From NCBI RefSeq assembly GCF_000308295.2, contig NZ_HG326655.1:228574-292573 (forward strand): a DNA stretch of 64,000 nt, read 5' to 3'. The DNA is from Afipia birgiae 34632. Its GTDB lineage: Bacteria > Pseudomonadota > Alphaproteobacteria > Rhizobiales > Xanthobacteraceae. Shown here one piece after another: positions 8,856 through 15,868 of this stretch. Each line of letters begins with the position of its first letter. Positions within the stretch are counted from its first letter, which is position 1. Below the pieces are notes generated by a model. It did not search any database and was not told where the DNA came from. It worked only from the letters and a program-made list of their open reading frames with translations. The translations under genes were made by a program, and so were the position numbers.

Positions 8856-8896
8856 TCGGATTATTGGATACGTAATTAGAGGACTTGGAGACCCCT

Positions 8897-9178
8897 ATGG
8901 CCAAAGAAGAGTTGATCCAGTTCGAAGGGCTGGTGACCGAAATTCTTCCCGATGCGCGTTATCGCGTCCAGCTTGATGCCGGACACGAAATCGTCGCCTA
9001 CACCGCCGGGAAGATGAAGAAAAACCGCATCAAGACATTGGCGGGTGACCGGGTGACCATCGAAATGTCACCCTACGATCTCGAAAAGGGCCGCCTGATT
9101 TTCCGGCACAAGGACGAGCGCGCCGGCAGCGGTCCTCCCCGCGGGACCCCGCCGCGCGGCCAATTCCGCCGCAGGTAA
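8897..9178 (+). CDS. infA: Translation initiation factor IF-1 with C-terminal tail
   Basis: Residues 1-72 are a complete IF-1 S1-like fold: [13 protein letters not shown] at the start, [10 protein letters not shown] (37-46), and [20 protein letters not shown] (51-70). IF-1 binds the 30S A site with IF-2 and IF-3. The protein is 93 residues; the last 21 are a Gly/Pro/Arg-rich tail absent from the 72-residue E. coli protein. I chose the ATG at 8897 over one 12 bp upstream because MAKEE is the conserved start and a GGAG-like site sits just before it. It lies 41 bp after rhlE and is probably cotranscribed. It may be a second, accessory IF-1. Confidence 0.92.
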   Translation: MAKEELIQFEGLVTEILPDARYRVQLDAGHEIVAYTAGKMKKNRIKTLAGDRVTIEMSPYDLEKGRLIFRHKDERAGSGPPRGTPPRGQFRRR

Positions 9179-9196
9179 CAGCCTCCCCACATCACG

Positions 9197-9221
9197 GGAT
9201 CGCGCACGTCATGCGCGATCC
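9197..9221 (+). terminator. Hairpin downstream of infA
   Basis: GGATCGCGCA (9197-9206) pairs perfectly with TGCGCGATCC (9212-9221) around a 5-nt loop, 18 bp after the infA stop. The following bases are not T-rich, so factor-independent termination is uncertain; it could also be a 3' stability hairpin. Confidence 0.5.
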
Positions 9222-9391
9222 TGCTCACATTCGGCACGTCGCGCGGGTATCAAAAATCCGCGCACGTCAGGATTGTTTTAGGGGCCATTTTCACTTAATA
9301 TCCGCTGATCGATCTTCGGCCGGACGACATAGCTATCCACCGGTACAGCCGGTTTAGACGCTGACGACCTCATCCAAATTTCGATCTCACC

Positions 9392-9411
9392 AGCCCATTT
9401 AGACGTGGGCT
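9392..9411 (+). promoter_or_regulatory. Stem-loop in the cold-shock gene leader
   Basis: AGCCCA (9392-9397) pairs with TGGGCT (9406-9411) around an 8-nt loop, 33 bp before the GTG start of the cold-shock gene. A second short dyad, ACCGG/CCGGT, lies near 9340-9355. Structured 5' leaders are known regulators of cspA-family genes; whether these fold depends on the transcription start, which I cannot fix. Confidence 0.35.
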
Positions 9412-9444
9412 TTGACTATATCTATCTTGAGAAGGACTACCTGC

Positions 9445-9657
9445 GTGAGCATGGGAACAGTGAAGTGGTTCAACGCGACTAAGGGTTACGGTTTCATTCA
9501 GCCTGACGACGGCGGCAACGACGTATTCGTTCACATCAGCGCCGTCGAGCGCGCTGGTCTGGGAACGCTGCGCGAAGGCCAGAAGATCAGCTACGAAATC
9601 GTCGCCGATCGCCGTTCGGGCAAGTCGTCGGCCGACAATCTCCGCGCCGCCGGTTAA
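9445..9657 (+). CDS. cspA: Cold-shock protein (CspA family)
   Basis: This is a 70-residue single cold-shock domain protein with both RNA-binding motifs, KGYGFI (about 12-17) and VFVHISA (about 26-32). Such proteins bind single-stranded RNA and act as RNA chaperones. I chose the GTG at 9445 (MSMGTVKWF) because an AGAAGGA ribosome-binding site ends about 8 bp before it; the ATG at 9451 is an alternative. The frame is open further upstream, but that part lies in the leader. It follows rhlE and infA, so three RNA-structure proteins are grouped. A perfect terminator follows. Confidence 0.93.
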   Translation: MSMGTVKWFNATKGYGFIQPDDGGNDVFVHISAVERAGLGTLREGQKISYEIVADRRSGKSSADNLRAAG

Positions 9658-9712
9658 CTGAAATTTTCGCAGCTCACGCTGCAAGGAATTTCAAGGACCG
9701 ACTTAAAAAATC

Positions 9713-9744
9713 AAAAGGCCGTGCGGATCGCACGGCCTTTTTTT
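9713..9744 (+). terminator. Rho-independent terminator of cspA
   Basis: AAAAGGCCGTGCG (9713-9725) pairs perfectly with CGCACGGCCTTTT (9729-9741) around the triloop GAT, and the T-run continues to 9744. Thirteen paired bases plus seven consecutive T make this a strong terminator for the plus-strand cold-shock transcript. Confidence 0.92.
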
Positions 9745-9805
9745 GTTACACGCTTATATTTTGACGCCAGATGTCGAGCGAAGAGCCGACCAGGCAATCC
9801 GGCGA

Positions 9806-10423
9806 TCAACTGGTGTAGTCGACCTTGGCGGATTGGCGAGGTCGCGTGAAAGTTTGCTCAGACAGCGGGATGACGGCCGTACCCATGACATAACCGGTGA
9901 TTGGTGTGAAGTTGTAGGTGACCTCGCTCCAGATCAACTGCGTGTTCGCGACAAGAAGATTGGGCGGAATCCGCGACGTGACAACCATATCCGTGGGAGT
10001 ATCCGTATCATCGGCGACGTTGGCAACGCCGCTGGTCACGCTGGCTACTTTACTCCAGGCAACCTTTGCCTTCTGCGTTGCATCGATGTTGACCGCAGTA
10101 ATTTTCTGCTTCAGCGTCGTCGACGTAACGGTGTAAGGCGTCATGACAACAGCGCCCAGCGCGAAGTAATTTTCGAGGTCCGCATCCTTCACCTGCGTCG
10201 CTTGCGAGACAAGATCGGATATCGTGCGCGCGGCAATTGTCACCTTGCGGTCGACTGCTACAGCGCTCGACGTATCGATCATCCCGAACAGAAGCACCAG
10301 CATCAGCGGCACGATGAACGCGAATTCCACCGCTGCCACACCCCGTTTATCTCGCACAAAGCGAGCAACGAACTGCCGGCTGCGATACACGATCCGTGAT
10401 GTCCTGATCATTTTATGAGCCAT
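9806..10423 (-). CDS. TadE/TadG-like pilus pseudopilin
   Basis: This protein of about 205 residues has an N-terminal basic segment ending RFVRDKRG, then VAAVEFAFIVPLMLVLLFG, the TadE-family pseudopilin signal with a Gly-1 processing site and Glu at +5. The single membrane segment is followed by about 160 extracytoplasmic residues. It should be a minor pseudopilin of the Flp pilus, cleaved by the peptidase CpaA. The start is uncertain: the ATG at 10423 overlaps the upstream gene by 11 bp, whereas that at 10411 follows its TAA directly. It lacks the von Willebrand A domain of large TadG proteins. Confidence 0.82.
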   Translation of the reverse strand: MAHKMIRTSRIVYRSRQFVARFVRDKRGVAAVEFAFIVPLMLVLLFGMIDTSSAVAVDRKVTIAARTISDLVSQATQVKDADLENYFALGAVVMTPYTVTSTTLKQKITAVNIDATQKAKVAWSKVASVTSGVANVADDTDTPTDMVVTSRIPPNLLVANTQLIWSEVTYNFTPITGYVMGTAVIPLSEQTFTRPRQSAKVDYTS

Positions 10424-11000
10424 TTGGTTCGACACGGAACGCGGCCGACGCCGCCAACAACCGTTGCTGGTTCGATCCACCAGATCCAAAAAGATTTGCG
10501 ATGTTGTAGCCAAGTCCGGTGACGAACAGCGGCCATTGATAGAACGTGCGAACCAAAACGGTATCACCAGGGTTCGGCATCGCATATGCGGACTTGCCGG
10601 TGAAAACTCCCCCTGCGATGGGCACAGCAAGATCAGCCGGTGGAATTGCGGCACCCGGAGCGTAAGCCTTCACAACAATCGTAAGGTTTGGGCTTCCAGA
10701 CGACGCGCCGCAGGTGAACAGCACTTTGACACGGTTGCAGACGTCCGTCTCGAACTGAGACTGCGTCATGCCAGCGTTCAGGGCCTGGTTTGTGTACATC
10801 AATCGCGCGGAATCATGGGTACCCGTTTCCAGAACCTGGGATGCGAAAAAAACCAGCGCCGTTTCCATGATCGCAAACAGTAGGACGAAGAAAAGCGGAG
10901 CGATGAATGCGAACTCGACGGCCGCCGATCCTCGCCGGTCACGGCGAAACTGGCGCAGTGCCTTGTTGAGCGCGGTCAAGGACGTCGCGGACGGACGCAT
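10413..11000 (-). CDS. tadE: TadE-like pilus pseudopilin
   Basis: This 195-residue protein has a short basic leader ending RRDRRG (19-24), then SAAVEFAFIAPLFFVLLFA with Glu at +5 after the predicted Gly24 cleavage, followed by a secreted domain of about 140 residues with two cysteines. This is the TadE pattern, and processing by the CpaA/TadV prepilin peptidase is expected. It heads a two-gene minus-strand unit with the similar gene downstream, and the two share the DRRG/DKRG-x-AAVEFAFI core, probably by duplication. Its role as a minor pilin in Flp assembly is inferred from family and location. Confidence 0.85.
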   Translation of the reverse strand: MRPSATSLTALNKALRQFRRDRRGSAAVEFAFIAPLFFVLLFAIMETALVFFASQVLETGTHDSARLMYTNQALNAGMTQSQFETDVCNRVKVLFTCGASSGSPNLTIVVKAYAPGAAIPPADLAVPIAGGVFTGKSAYAMPNPGDTVLVRTFYQWPLFVTGLGYNIANLFGSGGSNQQRLLAASAAFRVEPNGS

Positions 11001-11153
11001 GGGGGTATCCTCGGGAGACAGCGGAAGTAACTACCGCCGAGAATAGACGACAGAGATTGTCGAATGCTTGCGCCGGATACGAACAACATACGAGCCGGCA
11101 TTAACCGGATGTTAACCGAATCGAGCTTGGAGACCGCATCTCCGCAATCGCGA

Positions 11154-11951
11154 TCAGTTACAGCTCGGCGAGCAGCTTATCGTATCGCGATTGGTTCCAC
11201 GGTAGATGGTCACGACCTTGTCAGCCTCATCATCTTTGGCCGACTTCGCACCGGGACGAGCGTCCACAAGGCTGCGGAGGGCAAGCGACAATGTTCCGCT
11301 CTGGCGGGCTTGCGCCAACGCTTCCGTCTGCCGGGGTTTCAACTCGAGCGTAGCCGTCTTGCCCACGACAACTTTCTGGCCGCCCTTTTCCTCGACGGTT
11401 TGATCGATCGCCAGAACGCGTACATCGCTCAGGATGGCCGCCGAATTGAAAATGTCTGCTCCCGCGCCATCGGGGTTTTTCATGCGGCGCGAAAGAATGA
11501 CATCGACCCTGTCATTCGGAAGGATAAAGCCGCCCGCACCGGTTTCCGGTGAGATTTCGGTCGAAACCGCGCGCATTCCGCTCGGCAGGATCGCTGCCAT
11601 GAAGCCGGACCCGTTGCTCTTGACCAGTTTTGTCTCGCGGATCGGTTCTCCGGTCAGCATCGGCGAACGCGCGATCGAGCCTGCAAGCTGGGACGCCGCA
11701 TCAGCGCGATCGCTGCGGCGGATAAAGCTGGAACTTGCCGTAGTCGCTGGCCAGGTTTGCCACTGCAAGTCATCCGCCGTGATTTGCTGGCCAAGGCCGA
11801 TATCGCTGCGCGCAACCAGGACGTCCGTGGTCTCCATCTGGACAACCTGCGCAGCAGGGGGCAGCGCAGAATTCGAACCACTGGCCAGGTAGGCGGCAGC
11901 GCCACCCGCTACGACGGCGATCGCCAATACGACAACTCGCGCCCTATTCAT
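11154..11951 (-). CDS. cpaB: Flp pilus assembly protein CpaB/RcpC, full length
   Basis: The ATG at 11951 gives 265 residues: a membrane/signal segment (MNRARVVVLAIAV...), an SAF domain beginning at TTDVLVARSDIGLGQQITAD (41-60), an RcpC region (FILPNDRVDVILSRR, 142-156), and a C-terminal part with TATLELKPRQTEALAQARQ (199-217). CpaB/RcpC stabilises the outer-membrane secretin in Tad systems. It is not between cpaA and cpaC, where this gene normally lies; that slot holds a shortened relative at 14007-14354. The C-terminus ends in an unusual CSPSCN pair of cysteines. Upstream, 11952-12268 is the shared divergent region with flp1. Confidence 0.9.
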   Translation of the reverse strand: MNRARVVVLAIAVVAGGAAAYLASGSNSALPPAAQVVQMETTDVLVARSDIGLGQQITADDLQWQTWPATTASSSFIRRSDRADAASQLAGSIARSPMLTGEPIRETKLVKSNGSGFMAAILPSGMRAVSTEISPETGAGGFILPNDRVDVILSRRMKNPDGAGADIFNSAAILSDVRVLAIDQTVEEKGGQKVVVGKTATLELKPRQTEALAQARQSGTLSLALRSLVDARPGAKSAKDDEADKVVTIYRGTNRDTISCSPSCN

Positions 11952-12268
11952 AAATTTACTCTCATACGCAACACACTCGGCGCCGAACACAACCGGCGCG
12001 ACATGGCAAATCTGACGTTAATTGATGAATGAACTGCAAACGGGCCCGGATCTTCAGCCGGCGATCGGACAGTACGGTCCGGGTTCCACACAATTTGCGG
12101 TATCTCGTTAGGCAGGAACTTACCCGTCGACGAGACACGGACAATGCCCCTGATTTTATTCAATCAAATTAACTACCTCAAATTACATTCATCCCTAGGT
12201 TCCTTCCGGTCGCGGTGGTTCCGCCCCGCGACAGAGTTCCACAGTCACATGTGCAAACGGAGACAGAG

Positions 12269-12433
12269 ATGACAAAGCTTGTTGCCCGCTTTCTCAAGAA
12301 CGAGTCCGGCGCGACTGCAATCGAATACGGCTTGATCGCCGCCGGCATTGCGCTGGCGATCATCACAGCCGTGAACACCCTCGGCACTACGCTCAACACC
12401 AAGTTCACGGACGTCAATTCCTCGATCAAGTAA
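12269..12433 (+). CDS. flp: Flp type IVb pilin, copy 1
   Basis: This 54-residue prepilin has a basic leader MTKLVARFLKNESG, cleaved after Gly14, and mature ATAIEYGLIAAGIALAII with the hallmark Glu-Tyr at +5/+6 of Flp pilins. It is the major subunit candidate of the Tad pilus, which is used for surface attachment. A GGAGACAGAG ribosome site lies just upstream of the ATG, and upstream in-frame codons are not conserved. A near-identical gene follows 380 bp downstream. Differences between the two mature pilins are confined to the C-terminal end (TDVNSSIK against MAVNSSIK). Confidence 0.94.
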   Translation: MTKLVARFLKNESGATAIEYGLIAAGIALAIITAVNTLGTTLNTKFTDVNSSIK

Positions 12434-12465
12434 GCGGCTGTTCAATTAGACAATCTGCAATCTTC

Positions 12466-12493
12466 AAAGGCTTCGGGAGACCGAAGCCTTTTT
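12466..12493 (+). terminator. Terminator of flp copy 1
   Basis: AAAGGCTTCGG (12466-12476) and CCGAAGCCTTT form an 11-bp stem around GAGA, followed by TT. It sits 33 bp after the pilin stop and has almost the same sequence as the terminator of the second copy. Confidence 0.88.
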
Positions 12494-12814
12494 GCATCTG
12501 GACCGATCAGCGGCCCCGCCACCAGGGCCGACAGCCTTTCGGGCGGCTTGATCCATCCTGCAGTCAACGAAGGGGGTCATTTCCGATCGACAGAATATCG
12601 CGACCGAGCACACCAATGTTTGGTCACTCCGACATTCTGCGGTGTCATTAAACCGGCATTTACCGTCCTCAAGAAGAGGCCGATACCCTAGGCTTTCGGC
12701 AATCGAATTAACTGCGCTGCAATTCCTCCTGCGTAGGTTCACCTCATGGTCACGGTGGCTTCCGCCCCCGCAACGGCCACAGTTCTACAGCCACGTGTAC
12801 AAATGGAGTTACAG

Positions 12815-12979
12815 ATGACCAAGCTCGTTGCTCGCTTCGTCAAGGACGAATCCGGCGCCACCGCCATCGAATACGGCCTGATTGCTGCCGGCATTGCACT
12901 CGCGATCATCACCGCCGTGAACACCCTCGGCACCACGCTGAACACCAAGTTCATGGCCGTCAACAGCTCGATCAAGTAA
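12815..12979 (+). CDS. flp: Flp type IVb pilin, copy 2
   Basis: This 54-residue prepilin differs from copy 1 in only a few residues: FVKDESG for FLKNESG in the leader and MAVNSSIK for TDVNSSIK at the end. The mature hydrophobic helix, ATAIEYGLIAAGIALAIITA, is the same. CpaA processing and export through the CpaF/TadB/TadC machine are expected. A TGGAG ribosome site is present upstream. Each copy has its own upstream region and terminator, so the two could be expressed at different times or levels. Silent differences between the copies indicate that the duplication is not recent. Confidence 0.94.
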   Translation: MTKLVARFVKDESGATAIEYGLIAAGIALAIITAVNTLGTTLNTKFMAVNSSIK

Positions 12980-13000
12980 GCTCTCGGGCTTTCTTTGAAC

Positions 13001-13029
13001 AAAGGGCTTCGGGAAACCGAAGCCCTTTT
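13001..13029 (+). terminator. Terminator of flp copy 2
   Basis: AAAGGGCTTCGG (13001-13012) pairs with CCGAAGCCCTTT (13017-13028) around GAAA and is followed by T. It is a strong hairpin placed to isolate the highly expressed pilin from cpaA and the assembly genes downstream. Confidence 0.88.
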
Positions 13030-13067
13030 CTATGCCTGGACCGATCTCAGTAAAGCTCCGTAAGCGT

Positions 13068-13211
13068 ATGAAGCCGTCGCCCGCCGAGAAACATACGAAT
13101 TCCCGATCCATCCTCACGCCGTTGTCCGGCGATGAACCCGCCCGGCTGGTCTGCGCGGCGCTGGTGCTGGCCTCGCTCGCAGCGCTGTTCCGGATAGCCA
13201 GCATCTGGTAG
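13068..13211 (+). CDS. Small predicted membrane protein between flp and cpaA
   Basis: An ATG at 13068 opens 47 residues: a polar N-terminal half (MKPSPAEKHTNSRSILTPLS) and a C-terminal membrane-like stretch (ARLVCAALVLASLAALFRIA) ending SIW. A further in-frame ATG at 13032 would add 12 residues but abuts the flp terminator. No ribosome-binding site is obvious. I do not recognise a family. The amphipathic-plus-hydrophobic layout and its fixed place upstream of cpaA suggest a small inner-membrane protein of the pilus locus, but it could be a chance frame; codon use resembles its neighbours. Confidence 0.45.
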   Translation: MKPSPAEKHTNSRSILTPLSGDEPARLVCAALVLASLAALFRIASIW

Positions 13212-13310
13212 CGCTCCGTTTCAAGATTGTTCATTTCTGCCGGTTAGCCTGCGGCGTCGCTATTCGGACCGAGTTCCCGCGGCTCAATTCCGACAGACCC
13301 CGGCAAACCC

Positions 13311-13835
13311 ATGATCCTCGACCTTGCGCGCATCTTCCTGTTCCCGGCACTGATGGCCTTCGCTGCGGCGAGCGACCTCTTCACGATGACGATCCCCAAC
13401 CGCGTCTCGCTGCTGCTCGTGGGCGGATTCTTTGCTCTTGCAGGTTTCAGCGGCATGCCGCTGTCCGAGATTGCGATGCATGTCGGAGCCGGCTTGACGG
13501 TGCTCGTCGTCGCCTTTGCCTGCTTCGCCTTTGGCTGGATGGGCGGTGGCGATGCCAAGGTCGCAGCCGCGGCTGGCCTGTGGTTCGGCTTCCCGCCGCT
13601 CGCGGGCTACCTAATCTACGCATCATTGTTCGGCGGCGTCCTGACGCTCCTGATACTCCAGTTTCGGCAATGGCCGCTGCCCTATCCCCTTCTTTCGCAG
13701 AAATGGCTGTTGCAGCTTCACCACAAGGACACCGGCATCCCCTACGGCATCGCCCTCGCGCTCGGCGCGCTGGTGATCTACCCCGAAACCGAATGGATAA
13801 AGGCCGTCGACCTGACGCGCTTCATCGGGCACTAG
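13311..13835 (+). CDS. cpaA: Prepilin peptidase CpaA/TadV
   Basis: This 174-residue polytopic protein of the A24 aspartic peptidase family has ASDLFTMTIPNRVS (20-33) with the first catalytic Asp and a GWMGGGDAK motif (about 75-83) with the second. About five membrane segments are seen. It should cleave the leader after glycine in Flp, TadE and TadG-like pilins at the inner membrane. It is the first assembly gene downstream of the pilins. The gap to the next gene (13836-14006) probably contains a promoter, but I see no clear element. Confidence 0.92.
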   Translation: MILDLARIFLFPALMAFAAASDLFTMTIPNRVSLLLVGGFFALAGFSGMPLSEIAMHVGAGLTVLVVAFACFAFGWMGGGDAKVAAAAGLWFGFPPLAGYLIYASLFGGVLTLLILQFRQWPLPYPLLSQKWLLQLHHKDTGIPYGIALALGALVIYPETEWIKAVDLTRFIGH

Positions 13836-14006
13836 CTCACCCGATCGCGCTTCGGCAACAACGTGGATTTGCGACCGCCAAATCACCGCAACCTCTTATT
13901 AACGCGATTTAGATACGCCTCATTAACCATGCTTTGACGTTTAGCTGGTCAAATCCGACCACAGCGACGGGACCGTCGCGGCGTGATGTGGAAAGTGAAG
14001 CGTAAG

Positions 14007-14354
14007 ATGAATACCGCGCGGATTGTCGTCCTGACCCTTGCTGTCTGCGCCGGCGGCACTGCTGCACATTCTGCAAGCGGTTCCAGTCCGAAGCAGGTTG
14101 AAACCCCCGTCACGATGGACACCACCGACGTTCTCGTCGCCCGCAGCGATATTGCGCTGGGCGAGACCGCGACGCTCGAATTGCAGCCCGAACAGGCGGA
14201 AGCGCTGGCCCGTGCACGGCAGGCCGGAAAGTTGTCGCTTGCATTGCGGAGCCTCGTCGGCGCCACCAACGACAACATCGATGAAGCCGGCAAGCGCGAC
14301 AGGGGCAACGTAGTTCGCTACGGCGCCTCAACAACAATGACGACGCGAAAGTGA
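14007..14354 (+). CDS. Internally deleted CpaB remnant
   Basis: The ATG at 14007 (MNTARIVVLTLAV) gives 115 residues that match the two ends of the full CpaB at 11154-11951. Residues 1-52, ending TTDVLVARSDIALG, correspond to CpaB 1-54, and residues 53-86 (ETATLELQPEQAEALARARQ onwards) correspond to CpaB 198-231. About 143 residues, including most of the SAF and all of the RcpC domain, are missing, yet the frame is intact. It occupies the normal cpaB slot between cpaA and cpaC, and its TGA overlaps a possible cpaC GTG. Whether the short protein is made or functions is unknown; it cannot have normal CpaB structure. Confidence 0.8.
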   Translation: MNTARIVVLTLAVCAGGTAAHSASGSSPKQVETPVTMDTTDVLVARSDIALGETATLELQPEQAEALARARQAGKLSLALRSLVGATNDNIDEAGKRDRGNVVRYGASTTMTTRK

Positions 14355-14371
14355 TCGAGGGGACTTGGAAG

Positions 14372-15847
14372 ATGAGGCGAGAGGGACATCAGGCACCTGT
14401 GCGGACCTTCCTGGTGCGCGCCCTGTCGTTTGCAGCTGTTTCCGCGCTGACGCTGAACCCGGTTTTGTCGCCGGTAATCGCGAGCGACTACCGCACGCCT
14501 GCGGTCGCAGCATCCGGCGGGGGCCAGTTGAACGCTCGCTTCCTGCCACTGGGCATCGGAAAATCCGTCGTGATCGACCTGCCGCGGGACGTCAAGGACG
14601 TCCTCGTCGCGGACCCCAAGATCGCCAACGCAGTCGTTCGTTCGGCCCAGCGGGCCTACATCATCGGCGCCGCCGTCGGTCAGACCAACATCATCTTCTT
14701 TGATTCGGCAGGTCAGCAGATTGCCGCCTACGATATCGCCGTGACGCGCGATCTCAACGGCGTCCGCGCCGCGCTGAAACAATCGTTTCCGCGGTCCGAC
14801 ATCCGGATCGAAGGCGTCGGCGACGGTGTCGTCCTGTCGGGTTCGGCTGCCAGCCCCGTCGAGGCACAGCAGGCGGCCGATCTTGCCGCTCGCCTCGCCG
14901 GCAGCGCGGAAAAGGTCGTCAACAGCATCACCGTACGCGACCGCGATCAGGTCATGCTCAAGGTCACCGTCGCGGAAGTGCAACGAAACATCATCAAGCA
15001 GCTCGGCGTCGATCTTTCCGCGTCGATGAATTACGGCACGGCCGTCGTGAATTTTAACAATACAAACCCGTTCACGGCAAACGGCCGTGCTCTTGTGGAC
15101 GGCAACAGCGCGATCGGCAGCTTTGGCAAGACAATAACCTCCACCGGCAGTGTCGTTCCGTCGGTACAGGCGACCTTGCGTGCGATGGAAAACGCCGGAG
15201 TCATCCGAACTCTTGCGGAGCCTAGTCTGACCGCGATCTCGGGTGAATCCGCCAACTTCCTCGCCGGCGGCGAATTCCCCGTGCCTGGCGGAAATTCGTG
15301 CGATCCCAATACGCGCGTTTGTACGACGCAGATTATTTTCAAGAAGTTCGGCATCGCGCTCGGCTTCAACCCGGTCGTTCTGAGCGAGGGCCGCATCAGC
15401 CTGCGCGTCAGCACCGAAGTGTCCGAACTGTCGCAGGAAAACTCGGTGTCCATCAGCGGCACAACGATCCCGGCGATCAAGGTGAATCGCGCCGACACGA
15501 CACTCGAGATTCCGTCAGGCGGCTCGATGGTGATGGCAGGTCTTATCAAGGAGCAGACCAAGCAGGCGATCAGCGGTCTGCCCGGAATGTCACAGTTGCC
15601 CGTGCTGGGAACGCTGTTTCGCAGCCGTGATTTCGTCAACAACAATACCGAGCTGATGGTGCTGGTGACCCCCTATGTGGTTCGCGCTGTCGCGCAGAAG
15701 GACCTCTCGCGACCGGACGACGGATTTGCTGACTCGTCTGATCCGCAGGCCGATCTGCTCGGCACTATCAATCGCATCTACGGCGTTCCCGGCCGCGTTG
15801 AACCGGCCCGCAAGTACCGCGGCTCTTACGGCTTCATCACCGACTGA
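14372..15847 (+). CDS. cpaC: Outer-membrane secretin CpaC/RcpA
   Basis: This protein of about 491 residues has a signal peptide (about 1-38), a pilus N-terminal domain with GKSVVIDLPRDVKDVLVADP (about 62-81), a BON-like segment, and a secretin domain with ALRAMENAGVIRTLAEPSLTA-type sequence and VPVLGTLFRSR-like C-terminal motifs. It should form the outer-membrane pore for the Flp pilus. I chose the ATG at 14372 because GAGGGGAC lies 7 bp upstream; a GTG at 14351 overlapping the preceding stop is the alternative. It follows the CpaB remnant directly and leads cpaD-E-F. Confidence 0.93.
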   Translation: MRREGHQAPVRTFLVRALSFAAVSALTLNPVLSPVIASDYRTPAVAASGGGQLNARFLPLGIGKSVVIDLPRDVKDVLVADPKIANAVVRSAQRAYIIGAAVGQTNIIFFDSAGQQIAAYDIAVTRDLNGVRAALKQSFPRSDIRIEGVGDGVVLSGSAASPVEAQQAADLAARLAGSAEKVVNSITVRDRDQVMLKVTVAEVQRNIIKQLGVDLSASMNYGTAVVNFNNTNPFTANGRALVDGNSAIGSFGKTITSTGSVVPSVQATLRAMENAGVIRTLAEPSLTAISGESANFLAGGEFPVPGGNSCDPNTRVCTTQIIFKKFGIALGFNPVVLSEGRISLRVSTEVSELSQENSVSISGTTIPAIKVNRADTTLEIPSGGSMVMAGLIKEQTKQAISGLPGMSQLPVLGTLFRSRDFVNNNTELMVLVTPYVVRAVAQKDLSRPDDGFADSSDPQADLLGTINRIYGVPGRVEPARKYRGSYGFITD

Positions 15848-15868
15848 GATCGGACAAGGACAGTATCG

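Larger units (their letters stand above)
12161..12493 (+). repeat. Duplicated flp transcription unit, copy 1
   Basis: From CAATCAAATTAACT at 12161 through the pilin and its terminator, this segment aligns with 12700-13029. The upstream parts share blocks such as CGGTGG-TTCCGCCCC and CACAGT-C-ACAG-CAC-TGT, and the coding and terminator parts are nearly the same. The similarity shows that promoter, gene and terminator were copied together as a tandem unit of about 0.33 kb. Confidence 0.75.
12700..13029 (+). repeat. Duplicated flp transcription unit, copy 2
   Basis: This is the second copy of the tandem unit, starting at CAATCGAATTAACT and ending with the terminator. The distance from this motif to the ATG is 115 bp here and 108 bp in copy 1, so small indels have accumulated upstream while the coding region stayed nearly constant. 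Between the two units, 12494-12699 holds nothing I can identify. Confidence 0.75.
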
